Source: Candidatus Absconditabacterales bacterium
Lineage (GTDB): Bacteria; Patescibacteriota; Gracilibacteria; Absconditabacterales; Absconditicoccaceae
Length of the DNA stretch: 64,000 bases
NCBI GenBank assembly: GCA_025057375.1
Contig: JANWWO010000002.1
Location: 62,001 to 126,000 of the forward strand
Direction: 5' to 3'
A model generated the notes under the pieces. It saw only the letters and a program-made list of their open reading frames with translations. It was not told the DNA's origin and did no database searches. The translations under genes were made by a program, and so were the position numbers. Position 1 is the first letter of the stretch. Every line of letters starts with the position of its first letter. Of the stretch, positions 21,708 to 32,889 are shown one piece after another.

Positions 21708-21859
21708 GTTCCGTTATGGGAGTCAACGCTAGAGTCTCTTATTTTTTGTCCCATATGTAATATGTTATATCTTTCTCCATTTTTTTTCTTGATCTCTGTG
21801 TTTTTGATGACGTAGCATTCGTGCAACGATCTTCTGATTACTGTTGACTGTGTTGTCTG

Positions 21860-22384
21860 TATCTGATGGAGCTGCTCAAGGAACGAGACATTGATCACAT
21901 CAGGTTGCTTCTCCGTTTGGTATTGTGGATAAATGAGCATGGAGACCTCCCTGATATAATGGTGTGAAATAAGACGTATTATGTTGAGATATGCCCTGGT
22001 GGTGTGCAATTTGTTGATAAAAAAAAAACTTGTATAGTTGCGTATACATATATGACACCATTTAGCTTGATATCGTGGCAGGGGCAACCAATGTCTGTCG
22101 ATCGTTATATATGTATGCCTTGAAAAGAACAAAAAGCTTATATGAGGTATCTTTATCAGCTTTTTTCAGCGCAATCTTATCATGATCAATCTCATGATCA
22201 ATATAATATAAAGAAGCAAAGGTATTTGATGCCATGTTGGCGATGTATAAAGGCTCATTAGAAATGCAGGTAATGGGGGGTACACACATTAACGCCATCG
22301 CAGTATAATTCTCGTGCAGTGTATGATCTCACTAAATCTCTTCGTGACCGATATGGCGCTTCACCTAGTCCTATCAATGATTAA
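21860..22384 (+). pseudogene. Broken gene remnants
   Basis: Two overlapping frames both look protein-like. One reads GSHQVASPFGIVDKGAWRPP up to a TAA. The other reads NKTYYVEICPGGVQFVDKKK...YTYMTPFSLISWQGQ and continues to a TAG at about 22260. A third frame gives YNSRAVYDLTKSLRDRYGA up to TAA at 22382. The joins fit a single ancestral protein interrupted by frameshifts. VASPFG and the later MTPF-type segments faintly recall M23 peptidases, but the match is too weak to claim. Confidence 0.45.
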
Positions 22385-22438
22385 TACAACGAGGAGTAGT
22401 ATATGAGTCATATAGTTTTTTTATCATTAATAAAAAAA

Positions 22439-22470
22439 ACCACATCCAATGTGTGGTTGTTTTTTTTATT
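22439..22470. terminator. Bidirectional terminator
   Basis: ACCACA...TGTGGT forms the stem. A T run follows on the plus strand (GTTTTTTTTATT), and an A run precedes it, giving T run on the minus strand. It ends both the broken plus-strand block and the minus-strand surface operon. Confidence 0.7.
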
Positions 22471-24901
22471 GATTGTTGTAGATAGTGAGAATAGTAGAAA
22501 ATTTGTTTGCAAGTGCACGGTTGTCAATACGAAATTTTCTTCGTTGTGATGGGTGTGTGGTAGTAAATAGTTCTATAATCTGCATCATAAAACGTGTTTG
22601 CTGTTCAGGAGTCATAGTAGCGAGACGAGTATTGAGACGAGCCCAAAGACGAAGGTTGTGTGAGTTATTTGCAAGTAATGCTGCATCATCTGTCATACCT
22701 AATAGCGTAGTTGTTAGATAGACAGCATATCCTCTTGTTGCAACCGTTCATGATTGGGTAGGAAGAGATCAGGATCAGATACGAGGGTCTGCAAGTCTGA
22801 TGAATCATACAATGTCACGATCAGTTAGTGGACGATCAATATCAATCGAGAGTCATCTTTTATTCTGTATTTCTCGGTTTTTGAGAAGTCAACGATATGC
22901 AGCTTCAGCGAGGTAAGGTAGTGATCGATGCGTTCTTGGAATATTAATATATCATACAAACGTATGTGGTATTGGAGCAAAGTCAGTTAGACTTTCTTTC
23001 CCTTCACGATTTCTGATTGTGTTGACAAGGATTTTGATGAATTCTCATAGACGAACTGTATCATCGGGACGGAATTTGTTGGGCATATTAGGTGATTTGT
23101 GTGGTCATTGTCCCCATATAGCACATCTTGCTACAAGACTTGCAATGTGTGTTGCATATGGATGTCCTTGTGTATCAGTAAAGATTAAATCAGAAAAATG
23201 AGGGAGTCTCTTATGGCAGGTGCTGCGTGATTGCTTGAGAGATGAGAGTTCATTCGTCATGAGATCGAGGAGAGAGTGTTGTGATCATGATGATCATGAT
23301 GATATTTTGCCAGTCTGTATCATTGATAATGGGAGCGGTGTATTGCTACAGCGACCGTCATAATAGCTTGATGAGGTGTCTCATTGAGGACAGTGATCTT
23401 GTATTAATCCTCCTCCTCATCCTCCTCATCATCATGGTATTGATATCACTGGCGTTGATAGTCAGGAGATGGATGGCGGTGTTGATAGTATCGATGGTGA
23501 TCAGGAAAGTATAAGACCAACTGTTGTTGTATGTGATGCTAAACTCACAAGTTGATTGAGTGTTGTGAGTGCTGTCATATTGAGGGGGAATCAGGGCGAT
23601 GGTTGCGATGATAATGTTACTCATGATCAGACCGTGAGAAGGAGTTCCGCTTGTGTCACAGATCATGGAATTCCATCAAAACTCATACATCCTTGGTCAT
23701 TGACAGTCTTGATTGTTTGGGGATACATCATGATGGGCAGAGGTCATCATCACATGATGGGTCCTAATGTTCCGGTTATGGTGCCTCCTGATCAATGCAT
23801 ACGATAGACACAGATAGTCAGTGTTTTTGTGGATACGGATGTATAATTGATAGATCATATCGGTCATGATGGATGATTGAGGTAGTCAAATGATAGCCCT
23901 CATTGTCCTGGTGTTTCATAGGCAGCGATTACTGTCGCAAGAGGGAATCAGTTATTACAGCTGCCTTGAAATCAAAAGGGATGTGTATTGTCTGTACATC
24001 CATGAGCAAGTTGATTTTCAATGTCATCAACATCAGTGATGCCATCAAAATTAACATCCGTTGCAAGAAGATACGTAGTGCGAGAGCCATTGATAAGAAA
24101 ATATCATTCAATAGTTTCAAAGTCGATTGTTCATAGATCTAGTGCTGGCAATCCACCATTGATCGGTGCTCAGTATCATCAGACTCCATTGACCGTCACA
24201 CTTCCTAGGGAGCCGTTATCGATTACAATCCCATGACGAGCATTGAGAATGCGTGTTGTTCACAAAAATTGAATACCGGTGATGTTTCATCCATTGGTTG
24301 GGACCAAGCGTATTGCAGTACACGAACTATTACAATTGATGATGAGTGAGTCAAAAATAATATTATTGGAGGAAGGACCATTGATTCCCTCACGAGATTG
24401 GATGAAGATAGCTGTGTCCAGATAGTCAATGAATTGGCTATTGATTATCGATATAAACGATGATCATACTATCGTCAGAGCATGAGGTGCAGTCATACTT
24501 GACATCATGATTCCTGACAAGATAATGTTACGACTTGATGATATTCATATAAAAGGAGTTGCTCATGCTCTTGAATCATAAAAATTTATTCATTCAAGAC
24601 GAATTGATTGACGTCATGCTATGTTTACGCCAGTTCATCATCCAACTACTTCGATAATCGTAGCGGGTTCTCCAATTAAGGAAACATTGTCTGCTGCAAT
24701 TATGAGAGAGTCAATAGTATATGATCAGGCAGCAAGAGTATATGTTCCTGGTGTTGTAATTGTAATCGTTCATCATCATGCAAATTGAGCACTAAGATCC
24801 ATTCCATAAATCATGCTTGGAATGAGAGGAATGATAAGAAGAAGAAGAAGGAACATAGATAAGGGATACAAAGTAAAAGACCAACGAATTTTTATGGACA
24901 T
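22466..24901 (-). CDS. Surface protein: beta-helix, EF-hand-like and SLH-type regions
   Basis: An 811-residue protein. A signal peptide (MSIKIRWSFTLYPLSMFLLLLLIIPL) is followed by about 240 residues of repeating N/I/G-rich turns (TIDSLIIAADNVSLIG, SSRNIILSG, RHGIVIDNGSL) typical of a right-handed beta-helix. Around residue 285 DVNFDGITDVDDI looks like a dockerin/EF-hand calcium loop. A run of nine glycines spelled with TGA and GGA lies near residue 495. Next is CPQGDTSSSYYDGRC. The C-terminal region has FSDLIFTDTQGHPYATHIAS and FRPDDTVRLGEFIKIL, the pattern of S-layer homology domains. Its first codons overlap the end of the upstream gene. Confidence 0.8.
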
Positions 24902-27636
24902 GGCGTAGAAATCGGCAACCCTCCACTATGAGATAATGCAGAGATTGTAGTTCCTCATGGACGATTTTTGTATTGAACTCTTATTCTTGGTCGAGATCAC
25001 CCTAATGGTACCCCAGTAATGGTTATGGAGTGGCCTGTTATAAGGTATTCACTTGGTAGGAGATCGACAAATCCTCATCCTGTGTTTTTTTGTATCCTGG
25101 TATAAACGACATAATCTGCTGGATAGTCAAAGACAACACGAAAGTAATTTTCTGGTGTTTTACAGATGGTATGAGTAATTGTGTGAAGTGTAGAAAGTTC
25201 AGCAATCGTTGCTTGTCCTGATACTGAAAATGGCGGTTGTGTAAAATCAGGATTGGTAATGACATTGGTGTTTACGAGACAGCGCTGCGTGGTTGGCGTG
25301 ACTGTGACTGTTTGTATAGGGGCACTGGGTCATTGAGCAAGATCAATAATAGAAAACGTTGTTGCGGTTGGATTTGTTGTTCGGAGAGTGTGTATGTGTC
25401 ATCGTGGTTGATTAAGAAAGGGGTAGTTAAAGACTCTTGCTAGTGAGGAGTCTCCATTGATAGCGGTAAGAATAAATGCACTATTTGGTCTTGAACCGTG
25501 AAGAACAGGTACATAAGACGATGGTTTGTTGCCATCAGTAAGGCGACAACCGTAGAATTGTGTTGGTGTTGGTGGTGCACATAGTCCATTTGCAACATTG
25601 ATAACTCATGATTGGCTGATGCTGAGTCAGTGTGGATCATAGGTATACGTAAGAGATAGGTATGTCGTATATAGGCCATTGCCAAGTGTGTTTGCAGGTT
25701 GTGTTGTTGTAAATGATTCTGTGAGAGATTCTCATACAAATGATGAGGTGCGAGAAAAGAGTATACGTGGTCAAAATCATGCTTGAACACGAACATCTCC
25801 TAGAGGATAGATCGGTCAAGTAGATGGGAATGAAAGAGTAGCTGTTGCATCAAGAATGAGATCGTTACATGAGTCGTGAGGAATAGTAGTCATGAGAGAT
25901 TCGATGCCTCATCAGAGAAGACTAAACGCAACAGTAGGTGATGGCAAAAGGAGTGATCCAACGATATATGTTAATTGAGTTGGAGCGGGGATCAATGTTG
26001 TTGTTTGTGTATAGTTTGTGACAGCTTTTTGTATAGGAGCATGGAGACCTATACGATATTGTGTCGATCATACAAGGTTTGGATCAGTTGTGATACGTCA
26101 TTGTTGGATACATGACGCATTAAATGATTCATATGGTCTCACTGAAAGAGCACACAGATCAGTTAGTCCTGTAAGGATTTGAGATACAGATCCAATGATG
26201 AGATGAGCATTGACTATACTTGTTGTATTATTGACAAGAGTAGTTCATGATCACAGCGTAAGAGATGCTGTTGCGATAATCGCAGATCAATTATTGAGGA
26301 AGACTGAACCATTTGTACGAGTTTGTGGATTTCATGATACGAGTCAGACCGTATTATGAGATATGAGTGAGTTTTGGATGAGTAATTCATGATTGTAGGG
26401 AGCAGGCGCATTGATTCATGTAGTATTGTTTGTCATAACCGAATTTGCAAATGTGACATATCCTTTGTGTCATGGTCTCAATTGATCAGGATGATCATGA
26501 GCAAATGTCAATCACAATCAGTTATTGAAGATCATGCTATTATTGATGACAACTCATGATCCTCCATTGATTTGGATCCCAAATCCATCATGACCAAAAA
26601 TTCTTGTATTAGAGATGGTAATATTCTCTGGTCTTACTGTATCAAATTCTCGTGATTTGAAATGAATTCCTCATCACATTCGATCAGTGATTGTATTATT
26701 GTTATTGTAAATATCCAAATTATGTAAGTTGACGCCATTGATTGCGTCATCGAGCCATATTCCTAGTCGCCTATTTGAATGGGACGCTCATCATGACCAT
26801 ACAATAGTATGTGGTTTTGCATATCGTCCCCAAATTTCAAATCAGACAGTTGAGTGTGATGTGATGACATTGGTGAGTGTTATGGTATGAGAGTCTTGCA
26901 TCTGTATTCAAAATCATCGATTCCATAACATATTTCTTGCATGAACAGATGATCGATATACATTGTTGTTTCCATGATGACGTGATGTCACATTGCGTAT
27001 TGTTCCAAATTTTGTATCATAAAAAAACATTCATGCTAAGAGATTGTTTTCAATGAGGAGATTTTCTGCATGAAAATTACTAACATTTTTGAAGGCAATA
27101 CCAATATGATTTTTTTCTCATCATACAAGTCATTGTATGGTGATTCCATGGATTCAAATACGTTGACTATTTTCTATTTCTATCATTCATCATCTGGTAA
27201 AATAATTGATTCCGTGAGGTCGATCTGGATGTGTTGGGTATCATTGCTGCATAAATGATGTTGTTGTGAGAATCACCTCTCATCATGAGGTATCTCATAC
27301 AAGTCACACACAATTTTTTCCCATGATGGTCATTCCTTTAACCAATGCCCATGTGCCTGCATTGCTGGTGAAGGGGAGAGTATGTGTTCATGCTTCAAAT
27401 ACATAGATTGTATTGGATTCTCATGTTTGGACAACAGGTACATTTGTGATGACACGAACAACGTTCATAGCGTTTTTGTCACAGGAAGCAAGTGCTGGCA
27501 TGCTAGCAATAACGGTATCGATAATCTCGCTATCCGTAGGCGATGTTGATCGGAATGTAGTATCCAGAGTTTGTCCATAGACAAAAGAGCTAAGGAAAAA
27601 TATAAGAAGATATCAATGAAAAAAGAGTTTTTTCAT
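24892..27636 (-). CDS. Secreted right-handed beta-helix protein
   Basis: A 914-residue protein with signal peptide MKKLFFHGYLLIFFLSSFVYG. Most of it consists of imperfect turns rich in N-N-x-I, G-I-x-I and S-N-T-x-I (GIQINGGSGVVINNSMIFNN, DRMGGGIHFKS, WLDDAINGVNLHNLDIY), the pattern of pectate-lyase/NosD-type beta helices. Repeated Gly positions are often TGA. The C-terminal third is more Thr/Pro-rich, like adhesin stalk domains. It overlaps the downstream surface gene by 10 nt, so the two are co-translated. A surface adhesin or polysaccharide-binding role is inferred. Confidence 0.8.
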
Positions 27637-27948
27637 GAAAAGCTAAAGTAAAATAAAAAAGTAGAATTGACGAGACTTGGTGTAAGTATCGATCATTGCA
27701 GATGATGATAATTTTTTTTTTATTTTCAAGAGAAAATTATCTATTGATACTTTTGATCTTTTCCTAATGTATGATGTTGTCATGATGGGGAGGGGGTAGT
27801 GTTGAGGATGATGCATACAAGAAGACATTTTTTATAGAAAGAAATACTGTTCTCCTGTGAGAATTTGGAAAATATATACATTATGGTGCTTGTATGGTTT
27901 GTGTTTGATAAGAGGCAGATTATTTTTTGTAGTGATGGAATGGTGTTT
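27637..27948. other. Intergenic region without a gene
   Basis: This 312-nt stretch separates the beta-helix operon from the anti-sigma-like gene. On the minus strand it holds the T-rich leader of the beta-helix gene and a TCTCTTGAAA -35-like element near 27730, but I could not find a convincing -10 at the usual 16-17 nt. No coding frame is evident. Confidence 0.5.
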
Positions 27949-29106
27949 TTAGTTTTCGTAAGGAATGATGAGAAAGGTGGTATGAGCAGGTTCTGTATTG
28001 CACCACAGACGAATAGCAGGAATAAAATGTGATCAGTTATTTGTGCTGTATACAAATTCTCCCGTGAGTGATGGACATGATCGTGAGATGCTGTTAATTG
28101 CTTGATTGATGCGCTCTTGAGAGGGGATATAGACATAATCTGCTGTTTGTTCAAAGGTTTGTAGATATGTCGTAAAAAAACGCATATTCCCTTGCTCATC
28201 ACGAACTGTTTGCCTTTGATAGGGTACACCACCTTCCCATCGAAGTGGGATCCCTTCGTATGTGGTTGCTTCTTGTCCTGAGAGCGATATCATCCTTTTT
28301 TCTACCAAAAAATCGTAGGTTGGTCATCATACTCATTGCTCATCATTGTGAGCATTCGCTGTAAGATTACCCAAAAAATCGAATTCATACTGTCGTCCTG
28401 ATTCTTGTCGTGCAAGACGAGTCCATTGAGGATGAAGAAATGATGTGATGGTTGGTGGGATGAGAGGGCGACTGATAAGAGTCTGACCACTTGCAGGGAA
28501 TGATGTAAGAAACTTGTGATCTCGTGTGGGCTGTGTGCTTTGTTGATGGTGAGGAGTTTGTGTTTGTCATGTGTCTGAAGGTTGTGTCAGTATTGTCATC
28601 GTTGCTCTTTGAGGAACAGGTTCGGAAATGTCTTTTTTTTCGGATACGTGTAGTGTAATCGGTGACGATTGTGTTCTGGTGGTGGCTGATCAGTCTGCTG
28701 ATACACCATAGGCCATGAGTGTATACAGTTGTTCTACCTCATGAACTCAACGATCTGTATCATGAGACTGTGAGTATGACACTGATCAAGACGTTCAGAG
28801 TATACTCCAACGAGCATCCCATATCAGGACGATGGCAACCCCCAAAGCAAAACTTGCAACATATCTTGCCCATACTGTCCATGATCAACGAACTACAATA
28901 CCTAATCCTCTGTCTGTGAGTTTTTGTTTTTCATCGATAGCACGTTGTGCGTTGAGAAGATGTTGGATTTTTTGTCGTTGCCTCATATTCGTATCTAGGG
29001 GTTGGCGTGGTTGTTTATGGTTTGTAAGTGCATTAAGGACGTTTTCCCATTGTTGATCTGTTCGATTGATGTCAGGGAATTGGTCGCGAAATTCGGCAAT
29101 ATTCAT
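27949..29106 (-). CDS. Membrane-spanning partner of the ECF sigma factor (anti-sigma-like)
   Basis: A 385-residue protein lying 32 nt behind the sigma factor gene. Residues 1-75 are cytoplasmic-type and helical (MNIAEFRDQFPDINRTDQQWENVLNA). One transmembrane segment lies at about 82-101 (VASFALGVAIVLIWDARWSI). A Ser/Thr/Gln-rich extracellular linker follows and then a C-terminal folded region with FDFLGNLTA and WEGGVPYQRQTVRDEQGN. This architecture and position match trans-membrane anti-sigma factors. No ZAS (HxxxCxxC) motif is present, so the anti-sigma role is inferred from context only. Confidence 0.7.
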
Positions 29107-29138
29107 CCAAAGTATAGAAAATAAAAGCGATCGAAGAT

Positions 29139-29714
29139 TTAGAGAATAATCATAATGCACAGGAGCAGAAGATACTGTGTTCGTTGTTTGATTTTTTTGA
29201 TGCCATTATAGATCGTTTGTTTGACTGTGTCACCAGATTTATTCATCAACGATCAGATATCATCAAATGACAATCCATCAATAAGTCTTAATCTTATCAT
29301 TTCTGCAGTGAGGGGAGGGAGTGACTCAATGGCTTTTTGGATAGCATCATGGAGTGTATTTATTTGAGCGATGTGATCAGGTTCTGGATCACGATGGGTG
29401 TGTGTTGCATCACTGATATGGGTATCGAGCCAGGCAATGTCTTTTTTGTACCAATCAATAAGTGTAGTATGAGCAATACGATAGATTCGTGCACGCAATT
29501 CAGCAGCTCAGGCAAATGTTTTTCTCTTGCTATGCGTAACGACTTTTTCGAGGACGCGTGCATAGATATCATCAGCATCGGAAGCAACAGTGCAGCGACG
29601 AACAAGAAAAGGATATACTGACTGACTCATGTCATCATAGAGTTGTTTCCGTGCATGATCGTCTCGTTGGCGAAGCTTGACGAGAAAATCATCAGAGAAA
29701 TAGGAGCAATGCAT
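29139..29714 (-). CDS. ECF-type RNA polymerase sigma factor
   Basis: A 191-residue protein. Region 2 is represented by YDDMSQSVYPFLVRRCTVASDADDIYARVLEKV and the DWYKKDIAWL segment. Region 4 is clear near residues 135-180: IESLPPLTAEMIRLRLIDGLSFDDIGSLMNKSGDTVKQTIYNGIKKI, with one glycine from TGA. Such factors direct RNA polymerase to stress or envelope genes. It is followed by a membrane protein gene that probably restrains it, and it has its own promoter of the common window type, so it does not need autoregulation. Confidence 0.85.
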
Positions 29715-29746
29715 GCCGGAAGGAAAAATAAAACATTGTTCCTGTT

Positions 29747-29774
29747 TCTATAGAGAAACGATTTTTTTTTGCAA
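29747..29774 (-). promoter_or_regulatory. Promoter, TTGCAA-N16-TATAGA
   Basis: TTGCAA (29769-29774), preceded by CTC, and TATAGA (29747-29752) are 16 nt apart on the minus strand, upstream of the sigma factor gene. Confidence 0.72.
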
Positions 29775-29938
29775 GAGGAAAGAGAAAATGTGTTTTGTGC
29801 ACAGAAGATAGAAAATCAAAAATTATATTATTTGTCAATCGATAAGCGTAGGAAGATGATAGTATTTTTGTTTTTTTTGATGTATATGATTATAACTATA
29901 TAGTAGCAATCATGGTTTTATTTTTTTTGCTCTCTACT

Positions 29939-30727
29939 ATGGCTCCCGAGGTAATGCAACAAATGATCAAACGATGATGAGCAATTGTCCTTGTTTTTGC
30001 ATTGGCAGTGTGATGATATTTTGCGTATGATATAATGACAAGCTCATCGTCAGAAGATGTCGTTACCCAGGATTGGGAAGAACGAGATAATCTTGATGAT
30101 TTTTTGGCATCGCAGACATGAGCAGCTACTGTTTCATGATTAACACCATCAGCCTTGCAGACGTGATTAGTGGGAGGAAGTTGAGGGACGATTGCAAGAG
30201 AAGGTGAAGTAGTGTCCAATATTATCGTATGATCGTGAGAAATGAGTGCTGACTCATGAGAGACGATAGGATCATGAGATGAGATAGTGTGATGAACAGG
30301 GGAAGTGACCGTAGAAGATGTTTTTGATCAATTACTTGTAAATGTATCTTTTTCATGACAAGAGAATTTATCATGATCGATGAACGGCATATTATCAGGT
30401 ACGTTAATATCATCAACGTCACCTACTTCATGATCGTGAGTATTGTCATGACAAACTGAATGATGAAATAGCTGATCATGATCGTCTTTGGTATGAGTTT
30501 TTTCTGTTGGGCAGTCAGGATCTCTCATCATCTCATGATTGGAACAGTATCCTTCATGACAGCTGACTGGAATGTCAGGTACAACGACATTGCCGTCTTT
30601 GTTTCGTATTGATTCTCAGTCAGTTACTGGCGTACAGACAAGGTCTACATCTCTTCTTACTACTTTCCCTGTGAGTGATGAGCTTTTGATGGAACATTAT
30701 CGTCAGCGAAAAAATAATAATAGATAA
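29939..30727 (+). CDS. Membrane-anchored Ser/Gly-rich protein
   Basis: A 262-residue protein. An N-terminal signal anchor (GGAIVLVFALAVGGYFAYDIM) is followed by about 220 residues of low-complexity Ser/Gly/Thr sequence (SGSGVLSGQTEGGNSGSGSS and similar), ending with a short charged tail RQRKNNNR. Most glycines are TGA rather than GGN. The start was placed at the ATG after the TTTTATTTTTTTTGC leader; an in-frame ATG 27 nt upstream is possible but lies inside that leader. A surface linker or glycosylation substrate is possible; no family was recognised. Confidence 0.7.
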
Positions 30728-30855
30728 TAATGTCAAATATTTAACGTTCTTTATTGATAAAAATATTTGTGTATTATTTTATAATCTCTATACTTTGTAG
30801 TAAGAGAAATTGGTCAAGTATTTTTGTTTTTTTCTTTACTTTCCTTTTTTTGTGT

Positions 30856-31797
30856 ATGAAACGTTTTATCATTTTTATTCTTGTATTATGTGTTTTGTCT
30901 ACTTGATTGGTGATGGCACAAACAGATATTAATGCATTTTTGCAAGAAATTTTATCATCGATTGGGACATCGTCATCATTTGGCTTTGGTGCAAGTGATA
31001 CAGTAACTGTGGTGAGGCAAACTGATACAAGTGTGGAGATATCATTTCCTGTCGTGATGAGTGGAAGTACTCCAATCACTCGTTATAAAGTAGATGGATA
31101 TAATGTGTCGATGCAGAATGTTGATAATATCGATTTGGTTGATTCTTCATTGACTGTATCTCAAGACTCAACTATTCCGCAGGATCAAGTTACTGCTAGA
31201 GTAGGAAGAATTCTCGTTACAGGACTCAATCCATGAACCACCTATTATTTTACTGTCACGCCTAGATGACCAAATGGTGAAAATGGGACACCATCTCGTG
31301 AAGTGGTGTACAATCCAGCGACAGCAACAACACAAATGCCATCAAATACATGAATTACAAACCAACAATGATCAGCAGCAAATATGAATCTTGCGAATGT
31401 GACATACACAACCAATTGATTAGCAGTCACGATGAGACGAACACCTATTGGTGGAGCAACAAAAATACAATTTTCGTACACAACACCAGGGGTGACTGTG
31501 GCTCAGGTATTGGGTGTTGCCAATATGGCAGACGGGACATTTACGTTTACTGTTCCAAGACCAGACACGTACATTGTTAATCTTCAACCACTCAGGGATG
31601 ATAATGCGCAGGCAGGAACTGCTATTGCTCAGACAATTCGTGTGCTTGCATGATGAGCATCTGTAACTCCGACCAATCCATGAACACCTATTCCTGTCGT
31701 CCCTAATGTTTGACCAAAAGAAGATGTAATGATGCTATTGTTTCTTTCAGTTTTGGTATATGTGGGCTATCAATGATATCGTAAAATCAGAGCATAG
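30856..31797 (+). CDS. Secreted FN3-domain protein with C-terminal membrane anchor
   Basis: A 313-residue protein. The signal peptide MKRFIIFILVLCVLSTGLVMA precedes a fibronectin type III-like domain (SVEISFPVVMSGSTPITRYKVDGYNV ... ILVTGLNPGTTYYFTVTPRGPNGENG). A second beta-rich module (ATKIQFSYTTPG, GTFTFTVPRPDTYIVNLQPL) follows. After a Pro-rich linker a single transmembrane helix (MMLLFLSVLVYVGY) ends in a short basic tail. The layout is that of a wall- or membrane-attached surface protein. It is a stand-alone gene with TAG stop. Confidence 0.8.
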
Positions 31798-31849
31798 CCG
31801 TAGACACACAAGGGTTTCGTCCTTTGTTTTTTAGGATTTCTTTTCTTGT

Positions 31850-32299
31850 ATGATTACGCTGAATACGATTACCAAAGCTCTTCGTTGAGTGTGTTCTCTT
31901 GATGATCGTCGTGGTATTTTTTGTAGTCTGTTTCGTGGTAATCAACTTTTGATTTCTCAAGGGGTTTTATTTACAGACAAACCTATTGGGTCTGTCGCTG
32001 AGACTATGTATGTGTGAGTATGGGAAGATCATGCAAAAATAGCAGATATTGGCTGTATTGATGTAGTGATGGATCGAAAACAGCAACTATCGCTCAATGA
32101 CATTCTTGATATTGATTTAACGCAGTATGGTGTATGTGTTGCAACTTTGGATGGGAAAGCGAGTGCTTGTCTTCTTCCTCAGACTTTGGGTGTGAGTGAT
32201 ATCAAAATTGCTATCAATGCAATGAAAACAAAATATCATACTCTTACATGAGGGATAAATGTCTATACGTTTACAACGACTAGGGTCTTGGTATCATAA
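31850..32299 (+). CDS. Hypothetical protein, possibly AMMECR1-like
   Basis: A 149-residue protein beginning MITLNTITKALRG. The segment GVCVATLDGKASACLLPQTL followed by IKIAINAMKTKY loosely resembles the C-terminal part of AMMECR1 proteins (LLPQ, then a helix). The matching N-terminal RGC(I)G motif is absent, so this is only a suggestion. It follows a T-rich leader (TTTGTTTTTTAGG) and ends in TAA. No membrane segment is seen. Confidence 0.6.
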
Positions 32300-32308
32300 T
32301 ATTTATTA

Positions 32309-32500
32309 TGGAACGTTTTATTTGTAGATGGAGAATGTTTGTTTTATTTTTATGACCTAGTCAAACGAGGTATAAGAAGAAAAGATTATATGATAGCAGT
32401 ATCTATTTTGGTACTTTGTATCATAATCATTTGGTGGGCATGTGTCACGACAACGACAGTTGGCTATGGAGATGTTGTGATTTATCTTAATTTATTTTAA
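32309..32500 (+). pseudogene. Remnant of a potassium-channel pore gene
   Basis: In one frame AVSILVLCIIIIWWACVTTTTVGYGDVV is the pore helix and TVGYGD selectivity filter of a two-TM potassium channel. The frame ends 8 codons later and has no usable upstream ATG; the only ATG near the leader opens a different frame (MERFICRWRMFVLF). The second half of a normal channel is missing. A small intact channel fragment translated from the internal ATG is possible but unlikely. Confidence 0.55.
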
Positions 32501-32501
32501 C

Positions 32502-32889
32502 TTGATTGTGTATGATCTCCTCATTCATGAAATGATCATTGATTATGTAAAATACCACAAAATTTTTCTGAAAAGTTACGCAACAAAACTACTTGACATT
32601 AATACATTTCATTATCAACTTCTCACAAGAAGTATGAGTGATGATGTAGATATTGTGCTTCGTGATCTTTTGTCATATGATGAGGGGAACGAATTATATA
32701 GTTTTCCTTTACAATCATTATGGTATGGTAAGACGTTGGCTGATAAAAAAAAAGTATTTAGGGACAAATGTTTCTATTATTTGTTTGTATCATCAACAGA
32801 CTGCACAGATTTCTTATCATGATATCACAGACATTGACGAACATCATGTGATTTATTATGTTTCTGATGATAAATCTGATCAGCTATAG
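32502..32889 (+). pseudogene. Hypothetical gene with a poly(A) frameshift
   Basis: The frame reads IVYDLLIHEMIIDYVKYH ... LWYGKTLADKKK up to a run of nine A at 32745-32753. The continuation that stays protein-like (GTNVSIICLYHQQTAQISYHD ... YYVSDDKSDQL, TAG) is in another frame. A one- or two-base change in the A run would join them into a protein of about 127 residues. The start is TTG or an internal ATG. No family was recognised. Confidence 0.5.

Noticed and set aside
23281-23470. Frameshift in the 811-residue surface gene around the poly-Gly tract
   Set aside because: Two frames look plausible locally, but only one is open for 811 codons and contains the Cys motif and SLH-like end.
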